Positions 32,616 through 43,640 are shown, counted from the stretch's first letter. The stretch: 64,000 bases of DNA from Dactylis glomerata (GCA_007115705.1 QXEO01000334.1:1211567-1275566); one strand, 5' to 3'. Program-made: numbers and translations. Notes: generated by a model from the sequence alone, not told the origin.

Positions 32616-33958
32616 CGCCGCGAAAATCATAACCGCGCCATCGATGACATTGGCGAAGCTGGCAAGAACGTCAAGACCCCCGACGACCCAATCTACAACC
32701 CCGGGTGTCTCGCTCTCACTCGCCAGCAACGCTACATCGTCTGGCCTGACAAGTTCAAGCTGGACATCGGCGCGCGTTACGACGGGACCACCAACCCCGT
32801 CGAATTCCTCCAACTCTACATCGTCGCCGTTCAGGCTGCGCGTGGGGATCAGCGTGCCATGGCAAATTGTTTCCCCATGGCCCTCAAGGATGCTCCGCGA
32901 ACTTGGCTCATGAATCTTCCTCACGAATCCGTGACTTCATGGAAGGATTTATGCCGCCAGTTCGTGGCCAACTTCATGCCCACGTACGAGCGCCCCACCA
33001 CCAAGAACGATCTTAAGGCGGTGCGTCAGTACAAGGGCGAGACGCTTCGTCAGTATATCCAGCACTTCAGCCAGATGAGGAACAAGATCACCAGGATCTC
33101 CAACGAGGAGGTCATCTCCGCGTTCTCCACGGGCGTCTCCGACATCAAGATGAGGGAGAAGCTGTCCTCGAATGATGTGTTGACTTCCGTAGTTAGGCTC
33201 TTCGAGATCGCCGACCGCTGCGCCAAGGCCGAGGAAGGGAGGCTCTTCGTGCATAACCTGCCGGAGGCGCCTCCTCCAAAGCCAAAGTCCAAGGACCCCA
33301 AGCGAAAGGAGGCTGCTGTCCTCGTGGCGGAGCCAGATCATAAGCAACGCCGCGGGGACCGCTCCGAGCGCGACAAGGGACGACGTCGCCGCTATTGCAT
33401 CCTCCACAAGAAGGACACCCACAATACCGATGATTGTTGGTTTGTTCGAAAGTTTCATGAAGAAAATGGTGTCTCCAAGCGACGCGGGGGTGGCCGCAGC
33501 TACGGCAAGAGTGGATCCCGGGGCGATCACCGCGACGACGACCGCGAGGATGGTCGCCGCCGCGAGGGTCTGTCTCGAGCCGATCCCGAGCCGCTGCCGC
33601 TGCCCCCACCAGCAAACGATCGTCGAGAGGAGAACCAGGGGGGCTATCAAGAGCCGTGAGACTTCGCCGCTTGCCTCCTGGGTGGAGCTCAGGCTCCTTT
33701 GTCTAACCGACAATTCAAGCAGCTGTCGCGAGAGATCGCGGCAGCACAGCCCAACGTCGGCAACCGCCTAATGAAGTGGTCAACATGCAAGATCGGCTTC
33801 GACGAGGAGGATCATCCGGCTTCCACCAGGGGCGTGGGCACAATTCCTATCTTGTGCACGCCAACCATCAACAACGTCGCCGTCAATCGCACTCTCATCG
33901 ATGGAGGGGCGGGCCTCAACATCATCTTGGTCGAGATTTTTGAAAAGATGCAGGTGCC
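32616..33958 (+). pseudogene. Gag C-terminal part and protease start of element B
   Basis: Continues B's Gag in phase after the Athila insertion. The capsid block (NPVEFLQLYIVAVQAARGDQ; LCRQFVANFMPTYERP) is followed by the zinc knuckle YCILHKKDTHNTDDC. TGA 33657-33659 stands where B' has CGA. The frame continues through a linker to the protease active site DGGAGLNII and is cut at 33958 by element A. The CGA-to-TGA change is typical methyl-cytosine decay. Confidence 0.92.
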
Positions 33959-34703
33959 TGTCTTGGGGATGACTTAAGGGGCGCACCACGGGCCAGGCAG
34001 TATGCCGGCTAGCGTCCCAGGAGACCCCACGGCCTCAGCACCAGAAGACCGGCTCCAGCCGGAAGGGCCGGCTGCGCCAGCGGCCGGCTGATGACTCCAC
34101 CGAGGAGGACTGGAGCCGGGCAATGGAGACAAAACCTCTCAACGGTTGTCTGGCCAAAAGCAGGACGGTTCCGACAAGGGTGGCAGAGGCGCAGGACAGG
34201 AGTGACGAGCGCCACGACCACGACCGACCAATGAGAGGACGAAGACCCTTCCCCACGACGGGATCCGAGGCAAAGGAGAGGGGATATGCCCTCCAGATGC
34301 CGGCCCAGGGAAAAGGCACTTTATAAAGTGCCTTTGCCAGAGCATGGCCAGAGAGGATCACGCCAAGGACGCCGCCGCCAAGGAGCCGGCAGCCGGCCGA
34401 AGCGTTACCGAAACCTGTAACCAGGCCCCCATCTATATAAGGGGGCCCGGACGCTTAGCATAGGGGAGATCCGATCTTCTTCTTCCTCCTCTAGCCGAAC
34501 AGCTCGAGGAGCACTGTAATCGCTACTAACCAATCAATACGAAGCAGGCAGGAAGTAGGGGTTTACCTCCAACCGGGAGGGCCCTGAACCTGGGTAAACC
34601 GAGGTGTCTCTGTTGGCACAATCCCAAGCCGGACCCATCGTCACCAACGTCGAGCCGCTCCGATAAGCCTCCCCATGGCTACTGTCTCTAAATTCCCACG
34701 ACA
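33959..34703 (+). repeat. 5' LTR of element A
   Basis: 745 bases, TGTCTTGGGGATGACTTAAG to TCCCACGACA. TATA box CTATATAAGG at 34433-34442, then GAAGTAGGGGTTTACCTCC and CCCTGAACCTGGGTAAACC near 34551-34600, the motif pair shared by B-type LTRs. Confidence 0.95.
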
Positions 34704-36681
34704 GTTGGCGCCCACCGTGGGGCAAAGCGCGGTGGCGAGCGGAGTCAAGTTCCGGCCGGGACCCTCCGGCGAGAAGGTCGCCTCCGGCCTCGTCTGGAGG
34801 TTCGGCACCTTCGACTGCGTCGACAACAACTTGGCCCACTTCAAGAATGGCTTCGGCAACGGCGGTTCCTTCCTCGACGTCGGCGGCCACCGTTTCTACG
34901 TCGCCAAGCCCTTCCCGGAGGAGATCACTGACGTCTTCAACTCTCCCTGCGACGGAGGCTCGAGCTGCGGCGAAAGCAGCAGTCTTGGCGCTTTGGTTGA
35001 GGTGATGACCCTGGGAGAGGATGAGGGCGGCGACTCACCACGCCCCGAGCGCCCGTCGCTCGAGCGCCCACCTCCACAGGAGCAAGATGCTTCACTCCCA
35101 GAGCGGGACGCCCCGGACGTCTCCATGGTGGACCTGCGCGCTCCCCTCGACCGCGTCATCGATCCCGCTCAGGTCGCCGAGGCCTTGGAGCGGACGCGCC
35201 TCGTTCTCCTTGGCAAGGCGGCTGAGGACGAGTCCAACCGACGCCGCGCGAGCACCACGCTCGGCGAGTTCTATGACGTGCACGGAGACGCACCGACCGA
35301 GCTCGCCCGTGACCTGCGCCGCAGCTTCGCCACCGCTGTCCCTGGTCAGATCCAGCGGTCGCCATCAGCAGGCCGAGGCTGTGGAGGGTGTGGGTACGGC
35401 GGCCGTGCTCCCAGCGGTACCGCTCGAGGCCGCCGCGCCCAGCAAGGCGGCGGGGCACGTAGGCCATGCATGTCCCAGCAGTCAGCACCAGGGTCGGAGC
35501 CCCAGGCTCACCCATCGGCGCTGCACATCCACCTGTGGCTAGACCACGTTCAGGCGACCTCTAGGGGATCCGCTAGCTCAAAGCGGGCGACTTCTGACCA
35601 AGGAGGCCCAGGGGCTGCAAGCAGCGGTCATGGGCGCAAAGAGGGCAAGTACACCCTCGATGCCGGGCTTGATCAGCCGTGTAAGTTTCACACCTCCCCG
35701 GGCAGGGAAGCGACCCACTCCACGCGTCAGTGCCGTTTCATGAGAGAGCTGGAGCAGCGTGCTCGGCAGATCCCCAGTACGCCGCAAGCACAACCGGCTG
35801 GAGGTCAGGAGGACCAACGGCGCGAGCCGGCTGGATGCGAGCCGGATCAAGATGACGACTTCCTGACGGATGTGGAGCAGTATCACATCTTCACTACCCC
35901 CGGCAAGGATAAAAGGAACGACCTTTGGCATGAGGCAGAGGTGAATGCTGTGATGCCTGCAGAACCCCAGTTCATGCATTGGTCCGAGGCAGCCATTACC
36001 TGGGGGCGTGAGGACCACCCAAGGCTGATGCCCAGCCCTGGAGAATACACCTTGGTCGTGGACCCTGTCGTGTGCTCCAATACGCACATGTGCCGGTTCT
36101 CCCGCGTGCTCATCGACGGCGGCAGTAGTATCAACCTTCTTTACCGGAGCTCTCTGGAGAAGTTGGGCATCCCGCTTGCTCAACTGAAACCTAGCCGGCT
36201 CACCTTCCATGGCATCGTGCCTGGGCACTCTTGCACCCCTTTGGGCAAGGTGCAGCTGGAGGTTCTCTTCGGAAAGAAGGGGAATAGCCGCCGCGAGCCT
36301 ATTTGGTTCGAGGTGGTGGACATCAGCAGTCCCTACCACGCGCTGCTAGGCCGACCGGCCCTGGCTAAGTTCATGGCCGTCCCACACTACGCCTATCTGA
36401 AGATGAAGCTCCCAGGGCCCAGAGGCGTGATCACAGTCTCGGGAAGCTTCAAGAAGTCCCTGGCCTGCGCCAAGGAAAGCTCGCAGCTGGCGGAGGCGCT
36501 GGTCGTCGCTGAGGAGAAGAGGCAGCTTCTACATCGCGTGGAGCTGACTCAGCAAGATGTGCCAGTTCGCCAGTCGCCGGTGGAGCAATTCAAGCCGGCC
36601 AACGATACCAAGAAGATCCTGCTGGACGAAAGCGACCCCTCCAAGTACGTCATCATCGGCACCGGCTTGTCTGCCAAATAG
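34675..36681 (+). CDS. Gag-protease of element A
   Basis: 668 codons. The first ATG (34675) lies in the last 29 bases of the LTR, and the frame reads through the primer site (MATVSKFPRQLAPTVGQ), so the true start may be further in. The first 330 residues are low in recognisable structure. I see no capsid block like that of B, and part is Gly/Ala/Arg-rich, so Gag may be internally deleted. A zinc-finger-like CKFHTSPGREATHSTRQC follows. The protease has its active site at LIDGGSSINLLY and its C-terminal block at ALLGRPALAKFMAVPH. It ends at UAG 36679-36681, in the string shared with B and B'. Confidence 0.82.
   Translation: MATVSKFPRQLAPTVGQSAVASGVKFRPGPSGEKVASGLVWRFGTFDCVDNNLAHFKNGFGNGGSFLDVGGHRFYVAKPFPEEITDVFNSPCDGGSSCGESSSLGALVEVMTLGEDEGGDSPRPERPSLERPPPQEQDASLPERDAPDVSMVDLRAPLDRVIDPAQVAEALERTRLVLLGKAAEDESNRRRASTTLGEFYDVHGDAPTELARDLRRSFATAVPGQIQRSPSAGRGCGGCGYGGRAPSGTARGRRAQQGGGARRPCMSQQSAPGSEPQAHPSALHIHLWLDHVQATSRGSASSKRATSDQGGPGAASSGHGRKEGKYTLDAGLDQPCKFHTSPGREATHSTRQCRFMRELEQRARQIPSTPQAQPAGGQEDQRREPAGCEPDQDDDFLTDVEQYHIFTTPGKDKRNDLWHEAEVNAVMPAEPQFMHWSEAAITWGREDHPRLMPSPGEYTLVVDPVVCSNTHMCRFSRVLIDGGSSINLLYRSSLEKLGIPLAQLKPSRLTFHGIVPGHSCTPLGKVQLEVLFGKKGNSRREPIWFEVVDISSPYHALLGRPALAKFMAVPHYAYLKMKLPGPRGVITVSGSFKKSLACAKESSQLAEALVVAEEKRQLLHRVELTQQDVPVRQSPVEQFKPANDTKKILLDESDPSKYVIIGTGLSAK
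34706..34723 (+). other. Primer-binding site of element A
   Basis: TGGCGCCCACCGTGGGGC starts two bases after the LTR. The tRNA is not assigned. Confidence 0.78.
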
Positions 36682-39600
36682 GAAAGCGAGCTCACCAGCT
36701 TCCTCCGTGAGAATCGGGACATCTTCGCATGGTCACCAAAGGACATGCCTGGTGTGCCGAGGGAGCTGGCTGAGCACGCACTCAACGTCCGGCCGGACGC
36801 CAAGCCGGTCAAGCAGCCGCTGCGGCAGTTCGCAGAAGAGAAGAGGAAAGCAATTGGCGAGGAGATTGCCCGGCTCCTTGCAGCCGGCTTCATCATGGAA
36901 GTGTTTTACCCTGACTGGCTCGCGAACCCAGTCTTGGTTCTGAAAAAGAACAACACTTGGCGAATGTGTATCGACTACACCAGCCTCAACAAGGCCTGCC
37001 CCAAGGATCCTTTCGCACTGCCACGGATTGACCAGGTGATTGACTCCACAGCCGGCTGTGACCTGCTGTCCTTCCTGGACGCCTATTCAGGCTACCACCA
37101 GATCCCGCTCTTCCAGCCGGATCAGATCAAGACCTCCTTCATCACCCCATATGGAGCCTACTGCTACGTCACCATGCCATTCGGCCTGAAGAACGCTGGA
37201 GCCACTTACCAGCGAACCATGCAGCGATGTCTGCAAGGGCAGATTGGGAGGAACGTGCACGCCTACGTGGACGACGTGGTGGTGAAGACCAAGCAGAGCA
37301 ACACGCTCCTGGACGATCTCAGGGAGACCTTCGCCAACCTGCGGCGCTATCGCATGAAGCTCAACCCTGAGAAGTGCACCTTCGGTGTGCCGGCTGGACA
37401 GCTCCTAGGCTATATCGTTTCCCAGCGAGGGATCGAGGCTAACCCCTCGAAGATAAAAGCCATCGAGGCCCTAGAGAAACCCACCCAGCTCAGGGATGTG
37501 CAGAAGTTCGCTGGATGCTTGGCCTTGCTTAGCCGGTTCATCAGCCGGCTCGGGAAGAAGGCCATGCCGTTGTACCAGCTGATGAAGAAGACCGACCACT
37601 TCGTTTGGTCCCAGCGCGCGGATGACGCCTTCAACGACCTCAAGCGAGCCTTGTCGACCGCGCCAATCTTGGTGCACCGGCTCCGCGAGAGCCAATGCTG
37701 CTCTACATCGCAGCAACCCCATGTGTTATCAGTGTCGTGATCGTGCTGGAGTGCACCGAGGAAGGCAAAGAGCTGCCGGTTCAACGCCCGGTGTACTACT
37801 TGAGTGAGGTGCTCACTCTCTCTAAGCAGAACTACCCGCACTATCAGAAGGTTGCGTACGACGTGTACATGGCGGCCAAGAAGCTGAAGCACTACTTCGA
37901 GGAGCACCCAATCACGGTGGTGAGCACCACTCCGCTCTCGGAGATCATCGGATGCAAGGACGCGTCGGGAAGGGTGGCCAAGTGGGCGATTGAGCTCGCA
38001 GCTCATACCATTCAGTACAAGCCCAGGACGACGATCAAGTCGCAGATCATAGCGGATTTCTTCGCGGACTGGGGAGAGCACCAGTACTTGCCGCCGGCTC
38101 CAGACTCCACCCATTGGCGCATGCACTTCGATGGCTCCAAGCTGCTCGGGGGCTTGGGAGCCAGCGTCATCCTCACCTCTCCCAAGGGAGACAAGGTGCA
38201 GTACGTGCTGCAGATGCACTTCCGTGCGTCGAATAACGTCGCCGAATACGAAGCCCTGGTGCATGGGCTCAAGATGGCCAAGCAGATCGGAATCAGGAGG
38301 ATTCTCTGTTTTGGAGACTCTGACCTGGTAACGCGCCAGGTCTCAGGGGATTGGTACGCTAAGGACGCCAACATGGCCTCCTATCGCTTCTACGTGCAGC
38401 AGCTCAGCGGATTCTTTGAGGGCTGCGAGTTCCACCATGTCCCCAGAGCAAACAACGAAGAGGCGGACCGGCTGTCCAAGATTGGCTCCACCAAGCAGGA
38501 CATCCCAGCCGGAGTATCCCTGGAGATCATCCACAAGCCGTCCATCAAGCCTTCACCAGAATCCATATCCATCTATGTGCCTGGAGACCCGGCCCCAGCT
38601 CTGGTACCGTCACCGGACCCGGGGGCTGCCGCCTCGGGGCTGAAGGAGCTAGCCGGCCAGCCCAGCGCGGCCGGCTCGACGAAGGACAAGGGGACTGCCG
38701 GCTCCACGCCCGCTCCCCCAGCCGAACAATCAGGCGAAGCCGGGACGACGGACCCGGGGGCTGCTGACCCTCTGGTCGCCAGTGTCTTCCACATACGGGA
38801 GATACCTTCGTGGGCGGAGCCATTCTCCAACTACCTCATCACTGGGGACCTGCCACAAGACGAAGCGGAAGCTAGGCGAATTCAGCGCCGAGCTGGGGCA
38901 TACACCATCATCAACAGCGAGCTGTACAAGCGCAGCGTGTCAGGCATCTTCCAGAAGTGCATCGAGCAGGAAGAAGGGATGGAGCTGCTAAGGGAGATAC
39001 ACCAAGGGGAGTGCGGGCATCACGCCTCTTCCAGAGCTTTGGTGGCCAAGGCCTTCCGTCATGGTTTCTACTGGCCGATGGCCAAGCAGAACGCAGAGCA
39101 GCTGGTGAAGCTGTGCAACGGCTGCCAGCGCTTCTCCAAGCACAGAAACACTCCAGCGGCAGCCCTCAAGACCATCCCGCTCACCTGGCCGTTCGCTGTC
39201 TGGGGTCTGGACATGGTAGGGCCATTCAAAACCGCACCCGGGGGCTTGACGCATCTGCTAGTTGCCATGGACAAGTTCACCAAGTGGATTGAGGCCAAGC
39301 CAATCAAGAAACTCGACGGCTCGTCCACGATCAAGTTCTTCAACGAGATCATCACAAGATACGGAGTACCCCACAGTATCATCACCGATAATGGGACGAA
39401 CTTTGCGAAGGGAGTCTTTGCTGATTACTGTGGTCACAAAGGCATCCGGCTAGACCTGGCATCAGTGGCGCACCCTCAGTCAAATGGACAAGTGGAAAAG
39501 CCAAATGGGCTGATCCTGGCTGGCATCAAACCAAGGCTGGTCGAGCCTCTCGAGCGCTCAGCCGGCTGTTGGGTCGAGGAGCTACCCTCAGTGCTCTGGA

Positions 39601-40076
39601 GCCTGCGCACCACTCCAAACCGCTCTGTGGGCTTCACACCCTTCTTCCTAGTCTATGGAGCAGAGGCGGTGTTACCCACGGATATCGAATTCGACGCGCC
39701 CAAAATTGTCCAGTACACGGAAAAACAAGCAAAAGAAGCTCGCGAAGAAGGCATTGACCTCCTCGAGGAGGCTCGAGAGCAGGCTCTGGCTAGATCAGCG
39801 CTCTACCAGTAGCAGCTGCGACGATACCACAGCCAGAAAATTCGCCCGCTCGCGTTTCGCGAAGGTGATCTCGTACTCCGGCTGGTCCAAAGCACTAAAG
39901 GCATGCATAAGCTGTCTCCTCCCTGGGAGGGACCGTTCATTGTCAGCCGGGTGTTGGGCAATGGGGCGTATTACCTCATCGACGCACAAGAGCCCAGAAA
40001 GAACAAGGCAGATAACTCTGACAAGGAGACCGAGCGTCCCTGGAATGTCAGTCTCCTAAGACCTTTCTTCTGTTAA
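36682..40076 (+). pseudogene. RT, dual RNase H and integrase of element A, two lesions
   Basis: The frame continues directly from the UAG. RT includes CIDYTSLNKACPKDPF, DAYSGYHQI and the active site YVDDVVVK. Near 37688-37691 an AG dinucleotide appears duplicated and shifts the frame. The next frame carries the RT-linked RNase H, a second archaeal-type RNase H (MHFDGSKLLGGLGASVIL, NNVAEYEALVHGL, GDSDLV) and integrase. Integrase has an HHCC finger (ECGHHASSRALVAKAF, CNGCQRF) and a DDE core (GLDMVGPF, ITDNGTNF, NGQVEKPN). TAG 39810-39812 replaces a probable CAG. The C-terminus (KLSPPWEGPFIVSRV) then runs to TAA 40074-40076. It makes cDNA and integrates it. The two lesions disable this copy. Confidence 0.92.
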
Positions 40077-41438
40077 GGCGAAAGCTTGTACCCCGAAAAA
40101 CGTGTCAATGAATACAGGAAAACGGAGCGGCTAGTTATGGCCGGCTCCGGGGAAAAACACTCCGTGCATGTTTTGCTTCCTGCGTTATTCACTTGACCGG
40201 CAGCCAGCTCCGGGCACCGAGCCACAGCCGGCTGCCCCGAAAACGATCGATCTCTCGCCAGCCGGATGAGTATTGCGTATGACGAAGGTCTCGAGCCCAA
40301 CCTCCACCTTCCGGCTCCGCGTAGCCGGACGGATGGGAGCCGGCAGGCCACATACGAGGGAAAGCCGCGGAGCAGAACCACAAACGATAGAAAAACCGCT
40401 CAACCAAACGTTAAGGGCAGTGTCTGTCAACTAATCGTAGGCTAGCACGAGTCGGGGGCCCGATAGACCGAAGTACTACTTCTCACTCCGCGGCACGCTC
40501 CCACCCTAGGCCGGCATTCGGCTGCCGGCCCAAGGGAGACCAACCGGCACGAGGCTGCCGGTTGGGGGTAGAAGGGCCGAAGGGTGGGAAGATTAAGGAA
40601 AAGGTTGAGGGAACCGGGCAAATGCAAAACCAGCGACCAGCTGATAGGCACAGTCTTTGACATTTGGGCTGAGAAGCCACGCCCAAGAGGTTCGAAGCTA
40701 GAGCTACCTCGCTTGGCGATCGGTATCGTTTGCGAAAAATTAGTTTCGAGCTAGCTGTCAGTCCAGCTACCCCAAAACTCGGGGGCTAGGGGGAAAGGGA
40801 ATTGGCCCTCAGAAGCAGGCCAGCTCCAGTACCTCGCCGGCTGTTCGAGCAGCTGGCGCTGCGACACGATCGGTAAACGAGCAGCGAAATCGAAACCTAA
40901 CACTCGCAAAGCAACGGCTAAAGTCGGAAACCAGGAAGCCTATTCCAATTGTGACTTGGAACGTGCGAAGGCTCGGGAAAGGGAACGCGCCGGCTCCGAC
41001 CCTTGCCCGAGTCGGTACAAGATGCGGTTCCCGTCCCGTTCGCACTGGAGCCGGAGCCAGCCCATCCTTCCTGGAGCCGGCAAGCAGAAGCGACGGCCCA
41101 TCCGCGCCGGAGCCGGAGTTAGCCTGCGCTCCCCAGAGCCGGCTAGCAGAAGCATCGTTCCCTCTGCATCGAAGCCGGAGGAGCCCCGCCCGAAGCGTTT
41201 GCGCAGGCCAGTGACTATCATAGCCTCTACCTACAGATTCGCGCGACAAGCGATTTCGCTAAGAGAAGAACCGTCGTGGCGCAGTGGTATCAAGCAGAAG
41301 ACGTTTTGCGCGATGGCAAAAGCACACAGCGAAGAAGGACATTCACATAGCAAACTAAAGAAGGTTCTTAGCCATACGGCTGGTGGTTACATAATAAGGG
41401 CCACGCTAAGGGCCGGAATAGCAAAAGGACTCCCCCGC
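40077..41438 (+). other. Region between pol and the antisense ORF in element A
   Basis: About 1.4 kb, rich in GCCGGCT and similar words, with TCGGGGGCTAGGGGG-like tracts at about 40448 and 40779 resembling the final polypurine tract. Only short overlapping frames on both strands are present and none is recognisable. Probably 3' untranslated sequence and possible terminators for both directions. Confidence 0.6.
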
Positions 41439-42371
41439 CTAACCCCTAGACTCCTGTTGACGACGACGTCGCCGAGGGGGAGGCTTCGGGGCAGCTCGCC
41501 GATCATGGCCAGGGGAGTAGGCGCGGGCGCAGCCGGAGCCGTCGATGACGCGGACGCAGAGGATGTGCGACCTGGCGCGGTGGGTTAGGATGAGAGACCA
41601 CCCCCGCTCCAGGCCGTAGTCGTGGAAGAACCGCCCCCACCCCCCGGTGAGGTAGCTCTTCCCCTCCCCGTCATGGAGGACCTCGACGTCGTACAACGGC
41701 TGCCCGCCGCTGCCGTCCTCGATCATGAAGCTCGTCGGGGGACTCTTCCCCATGGTGCCGACGAAGCTGGCAGGGAGCGGTAGACGCTCATCGCTCCCAG
41801 CCAGCAGGGGCGCCAAGGCAGTGGCAAACCCATGCACCGGAACATAGGAAAGCCGCTGCCTGGTGGGTGGCCGCGGCGGCGCCTTCCGCGCTTTCCCGGT
41901 GGCCGCGCTGGAGGAACCGCCAACATCCAGACCGGCGAGGCCTGGAGGGGCGGCCCTGAACGCCATCGCGGCACCAACAAGGGCCGCCGCCGCTTGCAGG
42001 GGCGTCCCGGTAAGGCCGGCGACGGAGGTCACGGCCGTGGAAACCGTGGCGCCGCTGGCAGCCGCAGCCACAGTCCCGTCAGGAGCCACGGCGCTGAAGG
42101 AGGAGTGGCCGATCCTAAGGGGCCCGGCGGCAGCAGCGGTGGTGGCCGCGGCCGCAAGCGCAGCCAGGGTCTTCTTGTTGCGGCTGCCCTGCGGGTGACC
42201 GCGTTTCCGAGGCATCGGTGGCTTCCCCGCCAGGCCACCAAGCGGGCGACCGCGCTCGCCTGACCCGTCGCCGGCCCCGGCTCCGCAGTTCGCCCCGGAC
42301 GCCGACATTGAGAGCGGAGCGGGAGTTGTGGAGGCGACGGTTCCGGCCAGGCAGGGAAGTGGAGGTGACAT
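41439..42371 (-). CDS. Antisense AT-hook and B3-like DNA-binding protein of element A
   Basis: 310 residues, opposite to the element, between pol and the 3' LTR. Two AT-hook-like motifs lie at 39-46 (ERGRPLGG) and 54-67 (PRKRGHPQGSRNKK), followed by an Ala-rich linker. A region at about 195-285 has the layout of a plant B3 domain: LPLPASFVGTM (strand and loop start), GGWGRFFHDYGLERGWSL (the Trp-Phe-helix block) and CVRVIDGSGCARAY (last strands). The C-terminus has the basic run RRRRRQQ. Such a protein would bind DNA in the nucleus. Corresponding ORFs sit at the same place in B (52382-53111) and C (56065-56427). No stop or frameshift is apparent. B3 assignment is by eye and needs a profile search. 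Confidence 0.72.
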   Translation of the reverse strand: MSPPLPCLAGTVASTTPAPLSMSASGANCGAGAGDGSGERGRPLGGLAGKPPMPRKRGHPQGSRNKKTLAALAAAATTAAAAGPLRIGHSSFSAVAPDGTVAAAASGATVSTAVTSVAGLTGTPLQAAAALVGAAMAFRAAPPGLAGLDVGGSSSAATGKARKAPPRPPTRQRLSYVPVHGFATALAPLLAGSDERLPLPASFVGTMGKSPPTSFMIEDGSGGQPLYDVEVLHDGEGKSYLTGGWGRFFHDYGLERGWSLILTHRARSHILCVRVIDGSGCARAYSPGHDRRAAPKPPPRRRRRQQESRG

Positions 42372-42890
42372 GTGAAGGAGGCGGAACGCTCGAGAGTGAG
42401 GAAAACCCTCGAAGGCTTCGAGATTTAAAGGATAACCCCCGACGTTTCAGCAACCAACTTCCGTATCGTGCGCCACTGCGGCAGTTGCCACAGCGGATCG
42501 TGGGAGGAGTTGATGGGACACGTCGTTTCAGCACGATGACTTGGGAAGTTGTGGCGATGATGATTCCGAAGTCAAAATGACAAGACCAGCCACTGGCGCG
42601 CTACGCCGGCCGCTACGAGGGAACGAGACCCGAAGCGGCGCAAGTTCCCAGGAGACGGCATGCCGGCTCGCGGCTCACCGGCTCGCGGCCTCCAACCGGG
42701 CCGCGTCCTGGAGCCGGCTCGCCCCGAGACGGCCTGGAGGACTCCGCAAGGCCCAGCCTCGACGACTAGATCAACCAAGTCGAACCGGAGGTCCTGGGAC
42801 TTCGACGAAGACGAGCAAGACTTCGGCGAAAAGAAGAACCCGCCGAAGCCCCATGCTAGCCCATGAGACTTTGCCAGTTTCGGGGGCTAG
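42372..42890 (+). other. Upstream region of the antisense ORF and polypurine tract of A
   Basis: Half a kilobase between the antisense ATG and the 3' LTR. It would hold the antisense promoter. It ends with the tract TTTCGGGGGCTAG (42878-42890) that primes plus-strand DNA. No convincing gene on either strand. Confidence 0.65.
42422..42431 (-). promoter_or_regulatory. TATA-like box for the antisense ORF in A
   Basis: The minus strand reads CCTTTAAATC about 50-60 bases upstream of the ATG at 42371. Equivalent boxes exist in B (53184) and C (55956). Weak by itself. Confidence 0.4.
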
Positions 42891-43635
42891 TGTCGTGGGG
42901 ATGACTTAGGGGGCGCAGCACGGGCCAGGCAGTATGCCGGCTAGCGTCCCAGGAGACCCCACGGCCTCAGCACCAGAAGACCGGCTCCAGCCGGAAGGGC
43001 CGGCTACGCCAGCGGCCGGCTGATGACTCCACCGAGGAGGACTGGAGCCGGGTGATGGAGACAAAACCTCTCAACGGTTGTCTGGCCAAAAGCAGGACGG
43101 TTCCGACAAGGGTGGCAGAGGCGCAGGACAGGAGTGACGAGCACCACGACCACGACTGACCAATGAGAGGACGAAGACCCTTCCCCACGACGGGATCCGA
43201 GGCAAAGGAGAGGGGATATGCCCTCCAGATGCCGGCCCAGGGAAAAGGCACTTTATAAAGTGCCTTTGCCAGAGCATGGCCAGAGAGGATCACGCCAAGG
43301 ACGCCGCCGCCAAGGAGCCGGCAGCCGGCCGAAGCGTTACCGAAACCTGTAACCAGGCCCCCATCTATATAAGGGGGCCCGGACCCTTAGCATAGGGGAG
43401 ATCCGATCTTCTTCTTCCTCCTCTAGCCGAACAGCTCGAGGAGCACTGTAATCGCTACTAACCAATCAATACAAAGCAGGCAGGAAGTAGGGGTTTACCT
43501 CCAACCGGGAGGGCCCTGAACCTGGGTAAACCGAGGTGTCTCTGTTGGCACAATCCCGAGCCGGACCCATCGTCACCAACGTTGAGCCCCTCCGATAAGC
43601 CTCCCCATGGCTACTGTCTCTAAATTCTCACGACA
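42891..43635 (+). repeat. 3' LTR of element A
   Basis: 745 bases, TGTCGTGGGGATGACTTAGG to TCTCACGACA, TATA box near 43365-43373. Same length as the 5' LTR and about 98 percent identical by eye. The GTGCC duplication follows at 43636-43640. Confidence 0.95.
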
Positions 43636-43640
43636 GTGCC

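Larger units (their letters stand above)
33959..43635 (+). mobile_element. Element A: Tat-like Gypsy retrotransposon, structurally complete
   Basis: 9677 bases with two 745-bp LTRs and GTGCC target duplications (33954-33958 and 43636-43640). The primer site is TGGCGCCCACCGTGGGGC. It carries gag-protease, RT with two RNase H domains, integrase, a 2.8-kb 3' region with an antisense AT-hook/B3 ORF, and the tract TTTCGGGGGCTAG before the 3' LTR. The sequence is strikingly rich in GCCGG. I count about 14 LTR differences (about 1.9 percent), giving roughly 0.7 million years at the customary grass LTR rate of 1.3e-8 per site per year. Confidence 0.95.
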
